64,000 nucleotides of DNA from an uncultured Flavobacteriales bacterium (GCA_946482515.1 CAMLRS010000003.1:248001-312000), one strand, 5' to 3'; positions 51,784 through 61,586 are shown, numbered from the stretch's first letter. Notes: generated from the letters alone by a model not told the origin. Program-made: numbers and translations.

Positions 51784-52581
51784 TCATTGCTGTGTTTCAG
51801 CCATCACCTTGCGGCCTTTCACAGCCGACGAGAAAAATGCCTTTCGTTTGTGAAGAATGCGCAGCTGCCGGCGACGAATCGTTGTCTTTAATTTGATGAA
51901 ATCGTATACAATCACACCTCCCAGCAATGCGCTCACGATGTAGAATACGGTAAAATTGAGCTGCAGATACAGACTTCCGGCAATAATTCCGCCGGCGAGA
52001 TAGGAAACCATGATCAGCAGCAGCATGCGGGTACGCATACGCAATTGCGGGTTGGCGCGGAATTCCGGCTTGGTATACATGGAAAACAGAATACCCAGAT
52101 CGGTCGTTAAACCAGTTAGATGCGTCGTTTTCACGGCGAAATTGGAGATGCTGGCGGTGAGTCCGTTCTGCAGCCCCATGGCGAAGAGCATGAGTGCAAC
52201 CAGAGCTTCGGTCTCAGCGAGTGATTCCCGGTACCAGAAGGATCCGTAGATTCCTACTGCCATCAGGCAGATGATTTCGAGCAGCAGCGGCAGCGCATGC
52301 GACATGGATGATTTACTCTTGTAGAGATTGATCACAATAAAATTGGACACGAAGCTCCCGGTAAAGAACAGGAAAATCCAGCCGAAAACCACACCTACCT
52401 GGTACCAGTTGCCTTTGGAAATTTCCTCGGCAAGAATGGCGTAATGTCCGGTAACGTTGGATGAAAAGGCGAAAAAGATCATGACCGAGGCCACGTTCAC
52501 CATGCCTGCCACGAAGGCTGTGAGACCGCCGAGCTTGAGGTTGTCGTTGTAACTTCTGTGTGTATTGAATTGTTCGAGCAT
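51784..52581 (-). CDS. YoaK/DUF1275-family membrane protein
   Basis: 265 residues with about six membrane segments. Characteristic parts are the start LKLGGLTAFVAGMVNVASVMIFFAFSSNVTGHYA and the central GLQNGLTASISNFAVKTTHLTGLTTDLG, including the conserved TGLTTDLG. Function unknown. It ends nine bases after the stop of the convergent GT-C-like gene. It is followed on its upstream side by two minus-strand genes with two- to three-base gaps, a probable operon. Confidence 0.85.
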   Translation of the reverse strand: MLEQFNTHRSYNDNLKLGGLTAFVAGMVNVASVMIFFAFSSNVTGHYAILAEEISKGNWYQVGVVFGWIFLFFTGSFVSNFIVINLYKSKSSMSHALPLLLEIICLMAVGIYGSFWYRESLAETEALVALMLFAMGLQNGLTASISNFAVKTTHLTGLTTDLGILFSMYTKPEFRANPQLRMRTRMLLLIMVSYLAGGIIAGSLYLQLNFTVFYIVSALLGGVIVYDFIKLKTTIRRRQLRILHKRKAFFSSAVKGRKVMAETQQ

Positions 52582-52583
52582 GA

Positions 52584-53078
52584 CTATGTAATTTTTTCGA
52601 ACGACATCCGGACGATCCCTTTCGCCTGGATCTCGATGTCGACATAAAGCACCATATTCTTGTTATTGATCTCTGCTAGATCATAGAATTCCATTGTTTT
52701 TTCTTTTCCATGACTGATGCGAAGCACGTGTCCGCGTCCTTTGAGTGTCCAGCTGAGCTTTGTCGGCGGCTGATTTTTCCGGTGAAGCAGCAAGTCGCCA
52801 TTTTTCCGGAATTCCCATGTTTCGGCCTCATGGATGATCAGTTCACGTGCGATCTGGCTACGTGCGTCATCAGTGATCATTTTGTCCGTAATCGAATCCC
52901 GGATGTTGGCGTCGACGAGTTCGTATTTCCAGGAAACTTCGCGCCATTTACCGATGATCTGCTTGTCCGGGCTCGCTCCCGACTGCACCAGCCGAAACGA
53001 CAGCAGTGCAAACGCCAGGAAAAATACCAGGTAGGCGAATGGTCTTCCGATCCGGGAGTTGTACAGTCGTTTTTTCAT
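52584..53078 (-). CDS. Hypothetical protein with N-terminal membrane anchor, lipocalin-like
   Basis: 164 residues. A basic N-terminus and a hydrophobic segment at about 14-30 (YLVFFLAFALLSFRLV) indicate a signal or anchor. The rest reads KQIIGKWREVSWKYELVD, TWEFRKNGDLLLHRKN, TKLSWTLKGRGHVLRISH, which has the strand pattern of a small lipocalin-like barrel. It is sandwiched between the Usp-like and YoaK-like genes with 2-3 bp gaps. Confidence 0.6.
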   Translation of the reverse strand: MKKRLYNSRIGRPFAYLVFFLAFALLSFRLVQSGASPDKQIIGKWREVSWKYELVDANIRDSITDKMITDDARSQIARELIIHEAETWEFRKNGDLLLHRKNQPPTKLSWTLKGRGHVLRISHGKEKTMEFYDLAEINNKNMVLYVDIEIQAKGIVRMSFEKIT

Positions 53079-53081
53079 GGT

Positions 53082-53564
53082 TCAAAGAGCAAATAATGCA
53101 GCAGGCATGTTTTCTTCCGGCATTACCGGGCGGGCCTCCCACGAAACCATCAGCTTATCTGTTTTCGCGGCATTTAAGAACGGAAGCAAATCCTGCGCTT
53201 GTTTGTTGTTTTGTAAGGACAGCTGTTTCACCGGGATGACTACCTCATCAACTTTGTGAACCTTCAGGAAGGTATTGAATGCACTTTTCGTATAACCGGT
53301 AAACAACACTTTTTTCATAGAACGAATGCGTGCTCCGGCCTTGTTGCGCAAGATGGCACTCGCTTCCCTGAAATCTTCTGTTTCCAGCTTTTCAAGTATC
53401 TTCCCCGGCGAATGGAATAACAGCTCCGAAATGGAAGTCGGCAGCTGATAGCCATAAACGAACAGCACATCGAGCTGTTCCTGCGGATGTTCTTCGAGCG
53501 CTACTTTGAGCAGGCTGAGAGACTCGATGGAGAAATCTGTTGGTATCAAAATCGTTTTGCACAT
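53082..53564 (-). CDS. Divergent UspA-like protein
   Basis: 160 residues. The start CKTILIPTDFSIESLSLLKVAL and LDVLFVYGYQLP are those of a Usp fold. The C-terminal ATP-binding glycines are replaced (DEVVIPVKQLSLQNNKQAQD), so it is unlikely to bind ATP in the usual way. First gene of a probable three-gene operon with the lipocalin-like and DUF1275 proteins. Confidence 0.75.
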   Translation of the reverse strand: MCKTILIPTDFSIESLSLLKVALEEHPQEQLDVLFVYGYQLPTSISELLFHSPGKILEKLETEDFREASAILRNKAGARIRSMKKVLFTGYTKSAFNTFLKVHKVDEVVIPVKQLSLQNNKQAQDLLPFLNAAKTDKLMVSWEARPVMPEENMPAALFAL

Positions 53565-53586
53565 AACATCTTTAATTGGTATGATG

Positions 53587-53594
53587 CAAAACTA
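53587..53594 (-). promoter_or_regulatory. Candidate -7 element of the Usp-like operon
   Basis: TAGTTTTG on the minus strand is a perfect TAnnTTTG, 23 bp upstream of the ATG at 53564. No Fnr-type palindrome sits at the distance seen in the bon and usp promoters. Confidence 0.5.
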
Positions 53595-53706
53595 TTTCGG
53601 GGTAATTAAGATGGTCTTAGAACGAAATTAGAATGTGATTAGAAAAACTAAAAATTGGTTAACAGGCTGGTAACAAATGGATTCGTTAACTGATAACGTG
53701 CCATTT

Positions 53707-55074
53707 TCAGATCTGGTTCGGAATGGCGATCGGGAGCTTGATCTGAACGGTCGTTCCTTTGCCTTCGATGGCTGTTACGAGGAGTGTACCGCGGTGCATT
53801 TTAATAATATTCCGCGTGAGTGGCAGACCGATGCCGTAGCCTTCGAACTTGGTCGTGTTGCTCGCGCGGAAGAACGGATCGTAGATATAGGGCATTTCTG
53901 AGGCCGGAATACCGATTCCCTGATCCTTGATCACAATCAGAATGGATGTATCGGAAGCGCCGATGGAAACCCGCACGTCTTTATTCTCGGAATACTTGCA
54001 GCCGTTGCCAATGACGTTCGAGAAGGCAAGATGCAGCAATTGCTCGTTACCGAAAACGCGTAGCTTTTCCGAGTTTTCCGGCAGCATTTCGAGGTCGGTA
54101 TCGATGGTGCATTCAGGATAGATTTTTCCCATTGTAGCAATGGCATCCATCAGCACCTGGTCAACACGCAGCTCCGTGAAATTTTTGGCTTTGGAAGTAA
54201 ATCCCGTCTGCGCCAGGAATAATAATGCCTGGGTTTTGCGATCGAGCTTGTCGGCTTCTTCTACAATCACCTCCAGTGCTTCAATGTAATCGCTTGCCGG
54301 ACGTTCTTTGGCAAGGGTTACTTCAGCAATTCCAATGATGGAGGTCAGTGGGGTACGCAATTCGTGTGACGCGTTCGAGATGAAATTGTTCTGCGTCTCA
54401 AATGATGTTTCGAGTCGGTCGAGCATGTTGTTGAATGTACCGGTCAGCTCGTCGAGCTCATCCCCACGATCGTTGTATTCGAGTCGGTGGTTAAGCTTTT
54501 CCGTGCTGATAAGGTTCACCGTTCGGGTAATGTTGTGGATCGGACGGAAGATATAGCGGGTGATGAGCAGCGAGAACAGGATGGCAAATAACACGACACC
54601 GATGACGGAAGCCCAGATAATGCCGGCAATGTAGTTGAGTTCCTGATTGGCATATGAGTTCGTAGCCGATACCACAACAATGTGATTGTTATAGGTAATG
54701 CCGCAGTAAAAAACGTGCTTCCGGCTGTAATTGGCCGAGCCTTTCGTCCGGATATTGTCGATGAAGCTCATCGGAACTTTGATTGCTCTGGCTTTTGATT
54801 GCAACAAGTTCTGGTCGTCCATCGGCAAGATATAATGTTGCTCGTCACCCAGCTGCTCCAGGTACTTTTTACGCAAATCCCGGAACGCATCGGAGTTCTC
54901 TTCACTCTTATCGAGGTTGATCTTGGCAGTCGTAATGGCACGGATTTCCAGTCGCTTGTAGAAATCTTCGTACGAATAATTGTAAAGCGAATAGTAAATA
55001 ATGGCACTGTAAATACCGATGATCGGAATAAAGAATCCGACAATGAGCAGCAACAATCGCGTTCTAATTTTCAT
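53707..55074 (-). CDS. Membrane sensor histidine kinase (HisKA type)
   Basis: 455 residues. Membrane helices at about 6-28 and 150-172 enclose a periplasmic sensor of about 120 residues. HAMP follows (RPIHNITRTVNLISTEKLNHRL). HisKA has [16 protein letters not shown] with the phospho-accepting histidine; HATPase has NVIGNGCKYS, IKDQGIGIP, FFRASNTTKFEGYGIGL. It overlaps the upstream regulator by 11 bases, so the pair is co-expressed. Signal unknown. Confidence 0.93.
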   Translation of the reverse strand: MKIRTRLLLLIVGFFIPIIGIYSAIIYYSLYNYSYEDFYKRLEIRAITTAKINLDKSEENSDAFRDLRKKYLEQLGDEQHYILPMDDQNLLQSKARAIKVPMSFIDNIRTKGSANYSRKHVFYCGITYNNHIVVVSATNSYANQELNYIAGIIWASVIGVVLFAILFSLLITRYIFRPIHNITRTVNLISTEKLNHRLEYNDRGDELDELTGTFNNMLDRLETSFETQNNFISNASHELRTPLTSIIGIAEVTLAKERPASDYIEALEVIVEEADKLDRKTQALLFLAQTGFTSKAKNFTELRVDQVLMDAIATMGKIYPECTIDTDLEMLPENSEKLRVFGNEQLLHLAFSNVIGNGCKYSENKDVRVSIGASDTSILIVIKDQGIGIPASEMPYIYDPFFRASNTTKFEGYGIGLPLTRNIIKMHRGTLLVTAIEGKGTTVQIKLPIAIPNQI

Positions 55075-55777
55075 CGTCCGTTTTTAAAACATAGCCCATT
55101 CCGATGACTGTATGGATCAGTTTGCGTTTTCCGGACGCATCGAGCTTTTTGCGCAGATAATTGACGTAAACATCTACCACATTGGTTCCCATGTTGTAAT
55201 TGATGCCCCAGACTTCTTCGAGGATATCCATCCGGGACAACACGCGTCCGGGGTTTTTCAGAAACAGCAGGAGTAACCGGTATTCCGTCGATGTCAGGTT
55301 CAGCAGCGTTCCGTCACGCTTCACTGTTTTCGTGTAATCATTCAGCTCGATGTCTTCAAACGAAAGCACCTCGGTGTCCTGCTGTTGCTGATTATTGTCG
55401 TTAATGTCTGCACGCCGCAGCAGCGATTTGACACGGGCGAGCAGCTCGATGAAACGGAATGGCTTCACCAGGTAATCGTCGGCACCTTTATCGAGGCCTA
55501 CGACCACATTTTCGGAAGTACCGAGCGCCGTCAGGAAAAGAATGGGCGTTTTTGGGTCTTTTTCGCGAATACGTCCGCAGACTTCCAGTCCGGAAATACC
55601 AGGTAGCATAATATCGAGCAAAATGACGTCGAATTTACCATTCAGCGCCATTTGTAAGCCTGTAGGTCCGTCCAGTGCCACGCTCACTTCATAGCCTTCC
55701 TCGGTGAGCCCTTTCTGAATGAAGGTAACGACATGGACTTCATCTTCGACCAGGAGTATTTTTCGCTTCAGTCCCAT
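55064..55777 (-). CDS. OmpR-family response regulator
   Basis: 237 residues. Receiver (about 5-118): ILLVEDEVHVVTF, phospho-aspartate in FDVILLDIMLPGISG, lysine in DYLVKPF. Winged helix (about 140-235): LNLTSTEYRLLLLFLKNPGRVLSR, VVDVYVNYLRKKLD, LIHTVIGMGYVLK. The N-terminal half of the linker is Gln-rich (DNNQQQQDTE). Partner of the kinase that follows it. Divergent from the AraC-family gene across 109 bp. Confidence 0.94.
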   Translation of the reverse strand: MGLKRKILLVEDEVHVVTFIQKGLTEEGYEVSVALDGPTGLQMALNGKFDVILLDIMLPGISGLEVCGRIREKDPKTPILFLTALGTSENVVVGLDKGADDYLVKPFRFIELLARVKSLLRRADINDNNQQQQDTEVLSFEDIELNDYTKTVKRDGTLLNLTSTEYRLLLLFLKNPGRVLSRMDILEEVWGINYNMGTNVVDVYVNYLRKKLDASGKRKLIHTVIGMGYVLKTDDEN

Positions 55778-55886
55778 AATGCTGGCTGAAATTACGGTTT
55801 TCCGACGAAAAACAAGCTTCAGTGACCAACCTGTATGAACGGCTTTTTTGTAGTAACTTGTGAAAGAAACGTAACTTCGGTCTGTT

Positions 55887-56663
55887 ATGAATTACCGTTA
55901 CCAGCGACCGCATCCGACGTTAGCACCTTATGTCCGCACGATCGTCGTATTGGATGGAACGCCGCCATCGGAAACCCTGTTGCCCTTGTTTACGAATGGC
56001 ATGCAGGCGTTGGTTTGCCGAACGGAAAAAGATCCCGAAGGCAAGGAAGTCGTCCGCGAGCTGGCATTGTATGGCAAATCCATCCCGGTGGAACAATGGA
56101 CGATTGATGCGAACAGCACGATCATCGTTTACTTTTTTCAACCCTTTGCGCTTGCGCCGATCTTTCACCTGCCCGTAGCTCAGCTGATGGAAGCGCCGGT
56201 TGATCTGTCGCTCTGGAACCCGCAATTGATTACTGCTCTGCGGACACAAATGCTGTACGCTGCTTCGACAAAAGAAAAAACAAACATCCTCGATCATTTT
56301 GTGATTGGTCAGCTACAGCAGCGTGAACGGGAGTGCGAGATCATCCGTTATGCCACCGATCGGCTCATGCATCGTTCAGGCGCGGAAGCTCTGGCAGATG
56401 TACTCAGCGAATTACAGCTCACCGAACGGACTTTCCAGCGAATTTTCAAGAAATACGTCGGCATCACGCCGGGACAATACCGCCGCATTTGCCAGTTCCA
56501 GCTGTCGTTTACGCAACTGAAATCAGGGAACTACGAAAAGCTCACCGATGTGGCCTTCGACAACGGTTTCGCCGATCAAAGCCATTTCATCCGCGCGTTC
56601 AAAGAATTCACCCAAACGACTCCGAACAGCTATCTGCGCTCTGGTCTGAAAGAAAAATCCTGA
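55887..56663 (+). CDS. AraC-family transcriptional regulator with DUF6597-like N-terminus
   Basis: 258 residues. The N-terminal 120 residues (YRYQRPHPTLAPYVRTIVVLDG, VYFFQPFALAPIFHLPV) resemble the DUF6597 ligand-binding region. The C-terminal double helix-turn-helix (about 155-250) reads LADVLSELQLTERTFQRIFKKYVGITPGQYRR and VAFDNGFADQSHFIRAFKEFTQTTPNSY, typical of AraC. Targets are not known; the VOC gene downstream is a candidate. Confidence 0.9.
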   Translation: MNYRYQRPHPTLAPYVRTIVVLDGTPPSETLLPLFTNGMQALVCRTEKDPEGKEVVRELALYGKSIPVEQWTIDANSTIIVYFFQPFALAPIFHLPVAQLMEAPVDLSLWNPQLITALRTQMLYAASTKEKTNILDHFVIGQLQQRERECEIIRYATDRLMHRSGAEALADVLSELQLTERTFQRIFKKYVGITPGQYRRICQFQLSFTQLKSGNYEKLTDVAFDNGFADQSHFIRAFKEFTQTTPNSYLRSGLKEKS

Positions 56664-56825
56664 CACCGCGAATGGGCGAATTAACACGAATAGGGTCGTT
56701 ATTTTGAGGTGTGCATAACACGTTTACTTCGCGAAAATTTGCTAATTCGCGGGAAAGTGTTGCGTGTCGGTTTTATTCTATTGCGAGCCGCACGACTTTC
56801 CTACGTTTGCAGAAACACAAGACAT

Positions 56826-57680
56826 ATGAAAGAACAAATCACACCCTGCCTTTGGTTCGATGGCCAGGCAGCAGAAGCCGCAGCTTTGTACTGCTCCGTT
56901 TTCGCCGATGCCAAGATCGTGGCGCAATCGCCGATCGTAACAGAAATCAGCGTGGCCGGACAGCATATTACCTTACTGGATGGCGGCCCGAAATACCAGC
57001 CCAATCCTTCCATTTCGTTTTATTACATCTGCGAAACGATGGACGAGCTGAACCGCATCTGGCAGGCTTTCCTTCCCGAAGGAAACGTCATGATGGCACT
57101 CGGCAGCTATCCGTGGGGCGAACAATATGGCTGGATCACTGACAAATATGGCGTTTCGTGGCAAATTGCTTTGGGTAAGATCAGCGACGTAGGGCAGAAG
57201 ATCACACCTTGTATGCTCTTCACCGGCAAGCAATATGGCAACGCAGAAGCGGCGATAGAACATTACACTTCCGTTTTCAACGATGCGAAGGTCGACGGCA
57301 TTTTACGCTACGGAGCCAACGAGCAGCCAGACCGGGAAGGCTATGTGAAACACGCACAGATCGAGCTCAATGGTCAGAAGCTGATGCTGATGGAAAGCAA
57401 CGCCAATCACCGTTTTGGCTTTACGGAAGGCATTTCCCTGACTATTCATTGTGAAACACAGGAAGAGATCGACTATTACTGGAACCGACTCACCGAAAGT
57501 GGTGGTGAAGAAAGCATGTGCGGCTGGCTGAAAGATCAGTTCGGTGTTTCGTGGCAGATCATCCCGAATGTACTCGGACAGATCATGAGCGATCCTGCCA
57601 AAGCCGGAAAAGCTGCCCAGGCATTCATGTCGATGCGAAAGCTGAATATCGAGCAGATTGTGCAGGCTTCCATTGCCTGA
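56826..57680 (+). CDS. Double VOC/PhnB-like domain protein
   Basis: 284 residues from ATG 56826; reading earlier from 56709 crosses non-coding leader sequence. Two glyoxalase/VOC modules of about 130 residues: ITPCLWFDGQAAEAAALYCSVFADAKIV and ITPCMLFTGKQYGNAEAAIEHYTSVFNDAKV. Each contains GGPKYQPNPSISFY- or NHRFGFTEGISLTIHC-like strands and ends with KYGVSWQIALG / QFGVSWQIIPN. Such PhnB/3-demethylubiquinone-methyltransferase-like proteins are not themselves shown to be enzymes here; substrate unknown. Confidence 0.88.
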   Translation: MKEQITPCLWFDGQAAEAAALYCSVFADAKIVAQSPIVTEISVAGQHITLLDGGPKYQPNPSISFYYICETMDELNRIWQAFLPEGNVMMALGSYPWGEQYGWITDKYGVSWQIALGKISDVGQKITPCMLFTGKQYGNAEAAIEHYTSVFNDAKVDGILRYGANEQPDREGYVKHAQIELNGQKLMLMESNANHRFGFTEGISLTIHCETQEEIDYYWNRLTESGGEESMCGWLKDQFGVSWQIIPNVLGQIMSDPAKAGKAAQAFMSMRKLNIEQIVQASIA

Positions 57681-57729
57681 ATTATGACAAACGGCTGTTG
57701 AAACAATTGAAAACGACGTATTTTTAATT

Positions 57730-57759
57730 CGGGTTCCTGGGAAAGAGGAACCCGTTTTT
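57730..57759 (+). terminator. Rho-independent terminator after the VOC gene
   Basis: Stem CGGGTTCCT / AGGAACCCG (9 bp, perfect), seven-base loop, followed by TTTTT. It lies 49 bp after the stop. Confidence 0.85.
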
Positions 57760-57780
57760 ACGTTGCAATTCACTTACACT

Positions 57781-58773
57781 ATGAAACAGCTTTTCCTGAT
57801 CGCACTGGTATTTCTGAGCACTTCACTGGCTCATGGGCAAGGCGTTACAGTCGAATACACGCAATTGGTCCAAAAAGCGGATTCGTTGTATGCTGCGAAA
57901 GAATACGCAAAATCAGCAGTGAACTATTCCGCGGCATTCCGCTCAAATGGCTGGAAAGCTTATCCCAATGATCGCTACAATGCAGCCTGTTCTTGGGCGC
58001 TTTCGGGAGTTCCGGATAGTGCATTCGTGCATCTGAACAAGATTGCCACACTGTCGGATTATAGTAATTATGATCACATTACGACCGATCCAGACCTGGT
58101 TTCGCTACACAAAGACGAGCGGTGGAACTCGCTTATCGAGATCGTTAAGCAAAACAAGGAAAAGTTCGAGGCAAACTACAATTGGCCGTTGAAAGCCGAG
58201 CTGGAAGCCATTCGCGTGGAAGATCAGAAATACCGGCAGGAAGCAGTACAGCTCGCTGAAAAACATGGCTGGGATTCACCTGAGATGAAAGCGCTGTGGA
58301 AAATCATAGGTGAAAAGGACTCGATCAACCTGATTAAAATCACGGCAATTCTCGATAAATACGGCTGGGTAGGCCCGGATATAGTGGGAGTTGAGGGAAA
58401 TGGCACGTTGTTTCTGGTCATTCAGCATTCTGATCAGCTCACACAGGAAAAATACCTGCCGATGATGCGCGAAGCCGTGCAGAAAGGAAATGCATATCCG
58501 GCACAACTGGCACTGCTGGAAGATCGTGTAGCACTTGGACAAGGCAAACGACAGACGTATGGCAGTCAGATCGGTCGTGATACCGAAACGAATGTGTACT
58601 ACGTACAACCGCTCGAAGATCCCGATAACGTAGATAAAAGAAGGGCAGAAATGGGACTCGGGCCGTTAGCTGAATACGTCAATTACTGGCAAATCGTCTG
58701 GGATGTTGAACAATACAAAAAAGACCTGCCGATGCTGGAGGAACTGGAGAAGCGGCAACGTCAGCATAACTGA
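57781..58773 (+). CDS. DUF6624-like secreted protein with TPR-like N-terminus
   Basis: 330 residues from ATG 57781; the TTG at 57763 lies in the terminator's tail. A signal peptide of about 19 residues ends AHGQG. A TPR-like helical pair follows (LVQKADSLYAAKEYAKSAVNY). From about 150 the chain matches DUF6624: LDKYGWVGPDIVGVEGNGTLFLVIQHSD, YLPMMREAVQKGNAYPAQLALLEDRVALGQGKRQTYGSQI. Its function is unknown. Exported, probably periplasmic. Confidence 0.8.
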   Translation: MKQLFLIALVFLSTSLAHGQGVTVEYTQLVQKADSLYAAKEYAKSAVNYSAAFRSNGWKAYPNDRYNAACSWALSGVPDSAFVHLNKIATLSDYSNYDHITTDPDLVSLHKDERWNSLIEIVKQNKEKFEANYNWPLKAELEAIRVEDQKYRQEAVQLAEKHGWDSPEMKALWKIIGEKDSINLIKITAILDKYGWVGPDIVGVEGNGTLFLVIQHSDQLTQEKYLPMMREAVQKGNAYPAQLALLEDRVALGQGKRQTYGSQIGRDTETNVYYVQPLEDPDNVDKRRAEMGLGPLAEYVNYWQIVWDVEQYKKDLPMLEELEKRQRQHN

Positions 58774-58865
58774 TCCGATTGCGCTGCTAAATTGTTTCAG
58801 TACTGGTTTCAAAGATTGTATTACTTTAGTTCCCGAAAAAGTTCTTTACTATCCTCATCAACCGG

Positions 58866-59030
58866 AAAAGGTTTTACTTAGCTGTGAATTAATAGGGAAT
58901 CGTGTGTGAATCACGAACTGTCGCGCAACTGTAAGTAACATACCGGGTTTTTGTCCATGAGTATCCACTGTCCCGACTTGTCGGGATGGGAAGGACGACA
59001 AAAACTGTTACAAGTCAGGAGACCTGCCTG
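58866..59030 (+). ncRNA. Cobalamin riboswitch upstream of metE
   Basis: The conserved blocks of the B12 aptamer occur in order: GGTTTTAC near 58870, AATAGGGAA near 58891, GTGTGAATCACGAACTG, CGCGCAACTGTAAG, and at the 3' end GTCAGGAGACCTGCC near 59014. The variable stem between CCACTG and TGGGAAGG carries a small palindrome. It is 229 bp upstream of metE, the B12-independent methionine synthase, so cobalamin should repress the gene. The 3' box can pair with CAGGCAGG at 59049-59056 as a possible expression platform. Confidence 0.88.
58971..58986. repeat. Palindrome inside the riboswitch variable stem
   Basis: TCCCGA-CTTG-TCGGGA, perfect 6-bp arms. It sits in the variable apical part of the aptamer, where sequence is not conserved. 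Confidence 0.6.
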
Positions 59031-59036
59031 TTCCGA

Positions 59037-59056
59037 CCTGTCTGCCGTCAGGCAGG
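59037..59056. repeat. Dispersed palindromic element near the riboswitch
   Basis: CCTGTCTGCCGTCAGGCAGG, a near-perfect hairpin with one G-T pair and loop CCGT. The first 11 bases (CCTGTCTGCCG) are identical to 47365-47375, where a related palindrome lies in an intergenic region. Confidence 0.6.
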
Positions 59057-59242
59057 ATTGACAATGCTTTCGCGATCTGAAGCGTCGGTCAGGTATGATG
59101 TCCATTCCCGTTCCGGGATATGCTCCCCGTTGTGAAGCGGCGCCAGGTATATCGCGTTTTTTCGGTTGGTCATAATCCCTTTCATTTCATTCGTTTCGCT
59201 GGCATTGCGAGTTAGCACAAGGCTTTTAACTGATTTATTCAT
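59048..59242 (-). CDS. Doubtful small ORF opposite the metE leader
   Basis: 64 residues, ATG 59242, composition like a real protein (NKSVKSLVLTRNASETNEMK, IYLAPLHNGEHIPEREW). No family recognised and no ribosome-binding site seen. It lies antisense in the metE 5' leader, and its end lies in the palindromic element, so it may be fortuitous. Confidence 0.25.
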   Translation of the reverse strand: MNKSVKSLVLTRNASETNEMKGIMTNRKNAIYLAPLHNGEHIPEREWTSYLTDASDRESIVNPA

Positions 59243-59258
59243 TTAAAACGCACAACAG

Positions 59259-61580
59259 ATGCAAACGAACAATCTTGGCTACCCGCGTATTGGTAGCAAC
59301 AGAGAGCTCAAAAAAGCCTGCGAGCAGTTTTGGTCCGGTAACTTATCGGCCGAAGAGCTGCTACATGCCGGAAGACAAATCCGTCTTCACAACTGGAAGC
59401 TCCAGCAACAAGCCGGAATCAACCTGATTCCCTCAAACGATTTCTCTTTTTACGATCAGGTGCTTGATATGTCCCTGACCGTAGGAGCAATCCCGAAACG
59501 GTACCACGATGTGATCCGCAACAATTCGCACGTGGAGCTGGATCTTTATTTCGCGATGGCCCGAGGCTATCAGCAGGAAGGTCTCGACATCACCGCCATG
59601 GAAATGACCAAGTGGTTCGATACCAACTACCATTACATCGTTCCGGAATTTCAGAAGAACCAGCAATTCCGGCTGTTTTCCCATAAAATCGTCAATGAGT
59701 TCGCCGAAGCGGCCAGTGCCGGCATCCTGACAAAACCAGTCATTTTAGGCCCGGTTTCTTATTTGTTGCTCGGAAAAGAGAAAGAAGAAGGCTTCGATCG
59801 CATCGACCTGATCAAAAACCTGCTGCCGGTTTACCTCGAAATCCTTTCAGAGCTGAAGCAGCACCAGGTACAATGGGTGCAATTCGACGAGCCTTTCCTG
59901 AGCCTCGATCTTGATGTCAAAACGAAAGCGGCATTCGAGAACGTTTATGCGACCATTCGCAGGGAATTCCCGACGCTGAAAATCCTCGTTGCGACATATT
60001 TCGAAGGATTGAAGGACAACCTTTCGCTGGCAGCTTCTTTGCCGGTGAATGCGATACACGTCGATCTCGTGCGCTGCCCGGAGCAATTGGAAGCAGTATT
60101 GAAAGTATTGCCGAAAAAAATGACCCTTTCACTCGGCGTTGTCGACGGCAGAAATATCTGGAAGAACGATTTTCAACGATCGATTGCTGTCATCCGCACG
60201 GCTGTTGAACAGCTGGGAGAAGAACGTGTATTTGTGGCGCCGTCCTGCTCGTTGTTGCATGTTCCATGCGATCTTGACCTGGAAACGAACGAAGACACGC
60301 TGACACCGGAAGTGAAGCAATGGATGGCTTTTGCGAAGCAGAAAATCAGCGAAGTCGTGACTTTGTGCGAGCTCGTTTCTGAGAACTCAGGTGAAGCGGC
60401 CGTGGAACAGCTGATGGACAATATGCGCTGCATCGAAGCCCGCAAGACCTCGCGGCTGATTCACGATCACCTGGTCAAGCAGCGTGTGGAAGCGCTTACC
60501 GTGGCCGATGTCAAGCGCCAGAGTACGTTCGATCAGCGAAAAGACAAACAGCACAAGGCACTGAATCTGCCGCTGTTTCCAACAACAACCATTGGCTCGT
60601 TTCCACAAACAACCGAAGTACGCAGCTGGCGGGCCCGTTTCAAAAAAGGTGAGCTTTCCCCAACACAATACGATGATCTGATCGCTGAAGAAACGGCAGA
60701 AACCATCCGTTTCCAGGAAGAAACAGGCCTGGATGTGCTCGTTCACGGCGAATTCGAGCGCAACGATATGGTGGAATATTTCGGAGAACAGCTCGACGGA
60801 TTCGTGTTCACCAAAAACGGCTGGGTACAAAGCTACGGCAGCCGCTGTGTGAAGCCTCCGGTGATTTTCGGCGATGTAAGTCGTCCGGCACCAATGACCG
60901 TTCGCTGGTCAGCCTACGCGCAATCGCTCACCGAAAAGCCGGTCAAAGGCATGCTCACCGGGCCGGTAACGATTCTGCAATGGTCGTTTGTGCGCGACGA
61001 TCAACCGCGTTCGGAAACCTGTACGCAGATTGCGCTCGCCATCCGCGATGAAGTTGCCGACCTGCAAGCGGCTGGTATCCGCGTGATCCAGATCGACGAG
61101 CCGGCGATCCGTGAAGGACTCCCACTTCGTAAAGCCGATTGGAAAAATTACCTCAACTGGGCCGTTCGGGCATTCCGGATCTCGGCCAGCGTGGCAAAAG
61201 ACGAGACGCAGATTCATACGCATATGTGCTATTCGGAGTTCAACGATATCATTCAGCACATTGCCGATATGGATGCCGATGTGATCACGATCGAATGTTC
61301 GCGTTCCCAGATGGAATTGCTCGATGCGTTTGCCGATTTCAATTATCCAAACGAAATCGGGCCGGGTGTTTATGATATTCACTCACCGCGTGTTCCGTCA
61401 AAAGCCGAAATGGTGGCATTGATGGAAAAAGCAATGGCCGTGATTCCGAAAGAACAGCTGTGGATCAATCCCGATTGCGGATTGAAAACCCGCCATTGGG
61501 AGGAAACCCGGAAAGCGTTGACCGAGATGGTCGCAGCAGCATCCGGACTGCGGGAATTGATAGCGCACCCCGTAGTTTGA
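59259..61580 (+). CDS. metE: Cobalamin-independent methionine synthase
   Basis: 773 residues, full length. The N-terminal half ([22 protein letters not shown]) and the C-terminal catalytic half are both intact. Zinc ligands are visible in THMCYSEF (His and Cys), in [12 protein letters not shown] (Glu nearby) and in [10 protein letters not shown] (Cys). [12 protein letters not shown] and the [18 protein letters not shown] segment bind substrates. It methylates homocysteine with methyl-tetrahydropteroyl-triglutamate. The cobalamin riboswitch upstream implies a B12-dependent MetH elsewhere in the genome. Confidence 0.97.
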   Translation: MQTNNLGYPRIGSNRELKKACEQFWSGNLSAEELLHAGRQIRLHNWKLQQQAGINLIPSNDFSFYDQVLDMSLTVGAIPKRYHDVIRNNSHVELDLYFAMARGYQQEGLDITAMEMTKWFDTNYHYIVPEFQKNQQFRLFSHKIVNEFAEAASAGILTKPVILGPVSYLLLGKEKEEGFDRIDLIKNLLPVYLEILSELKQHQVQWVQFDEPFLSLDLDVKTKAAFENVYATIRREFPTLKILVATYFEGLKDNLSLAASLPVNAIHVDLVRCPEQLEAVLKVLPKKMTLSLGVVDGRNIWKNDFQRSIAVIRTAVEQLGEERVFVAPSCSLLHVPCDLDLETNEDTLTPEVKQWMAFAKQKISEVVTLCELVSENSGEAAVEQLMDNMRCIEARKTSRLIHDHLVKQRVEALTVADVKRQSTFDQRKDKQHKALNLPLFPTTTIGSFPQTTEVRSWRARFKKGELSPTQYDDLIAEETAETIRFQEETGLDVLVHGEFERNDMVEYFGEQLDGFVFTKNGWVQSYGSRCVKPPVIFGDVSRPAPMTVRWSAYAQSLTEKPVKGMLTGPVTILQWSFVRDDQPRSETCTQIALAIRDEVADLQAAGIRVIQIDEPAIREGLPLRKADWKNYLNWAVRAFRISASVAKDETQIHTHMCYSEFNDIIQHIADMDADVITIECSRSQMELLDAFADFNYPNEIGPGVYDIHSPRVPSKAEMVALMEKAMAVIPKEQLWINPDCGLKTRHWEETRKALTEMVAAASGLRELIAHPVV

Positions 61581-61586
61581 TGCAGA

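Noticed and set aside
53565..53706. Fnr-type site for the Usp-like operon at 53564
   Set aside because: A good -7 element exists but the window at the expected distance (53617-53630) shows no palindrome.
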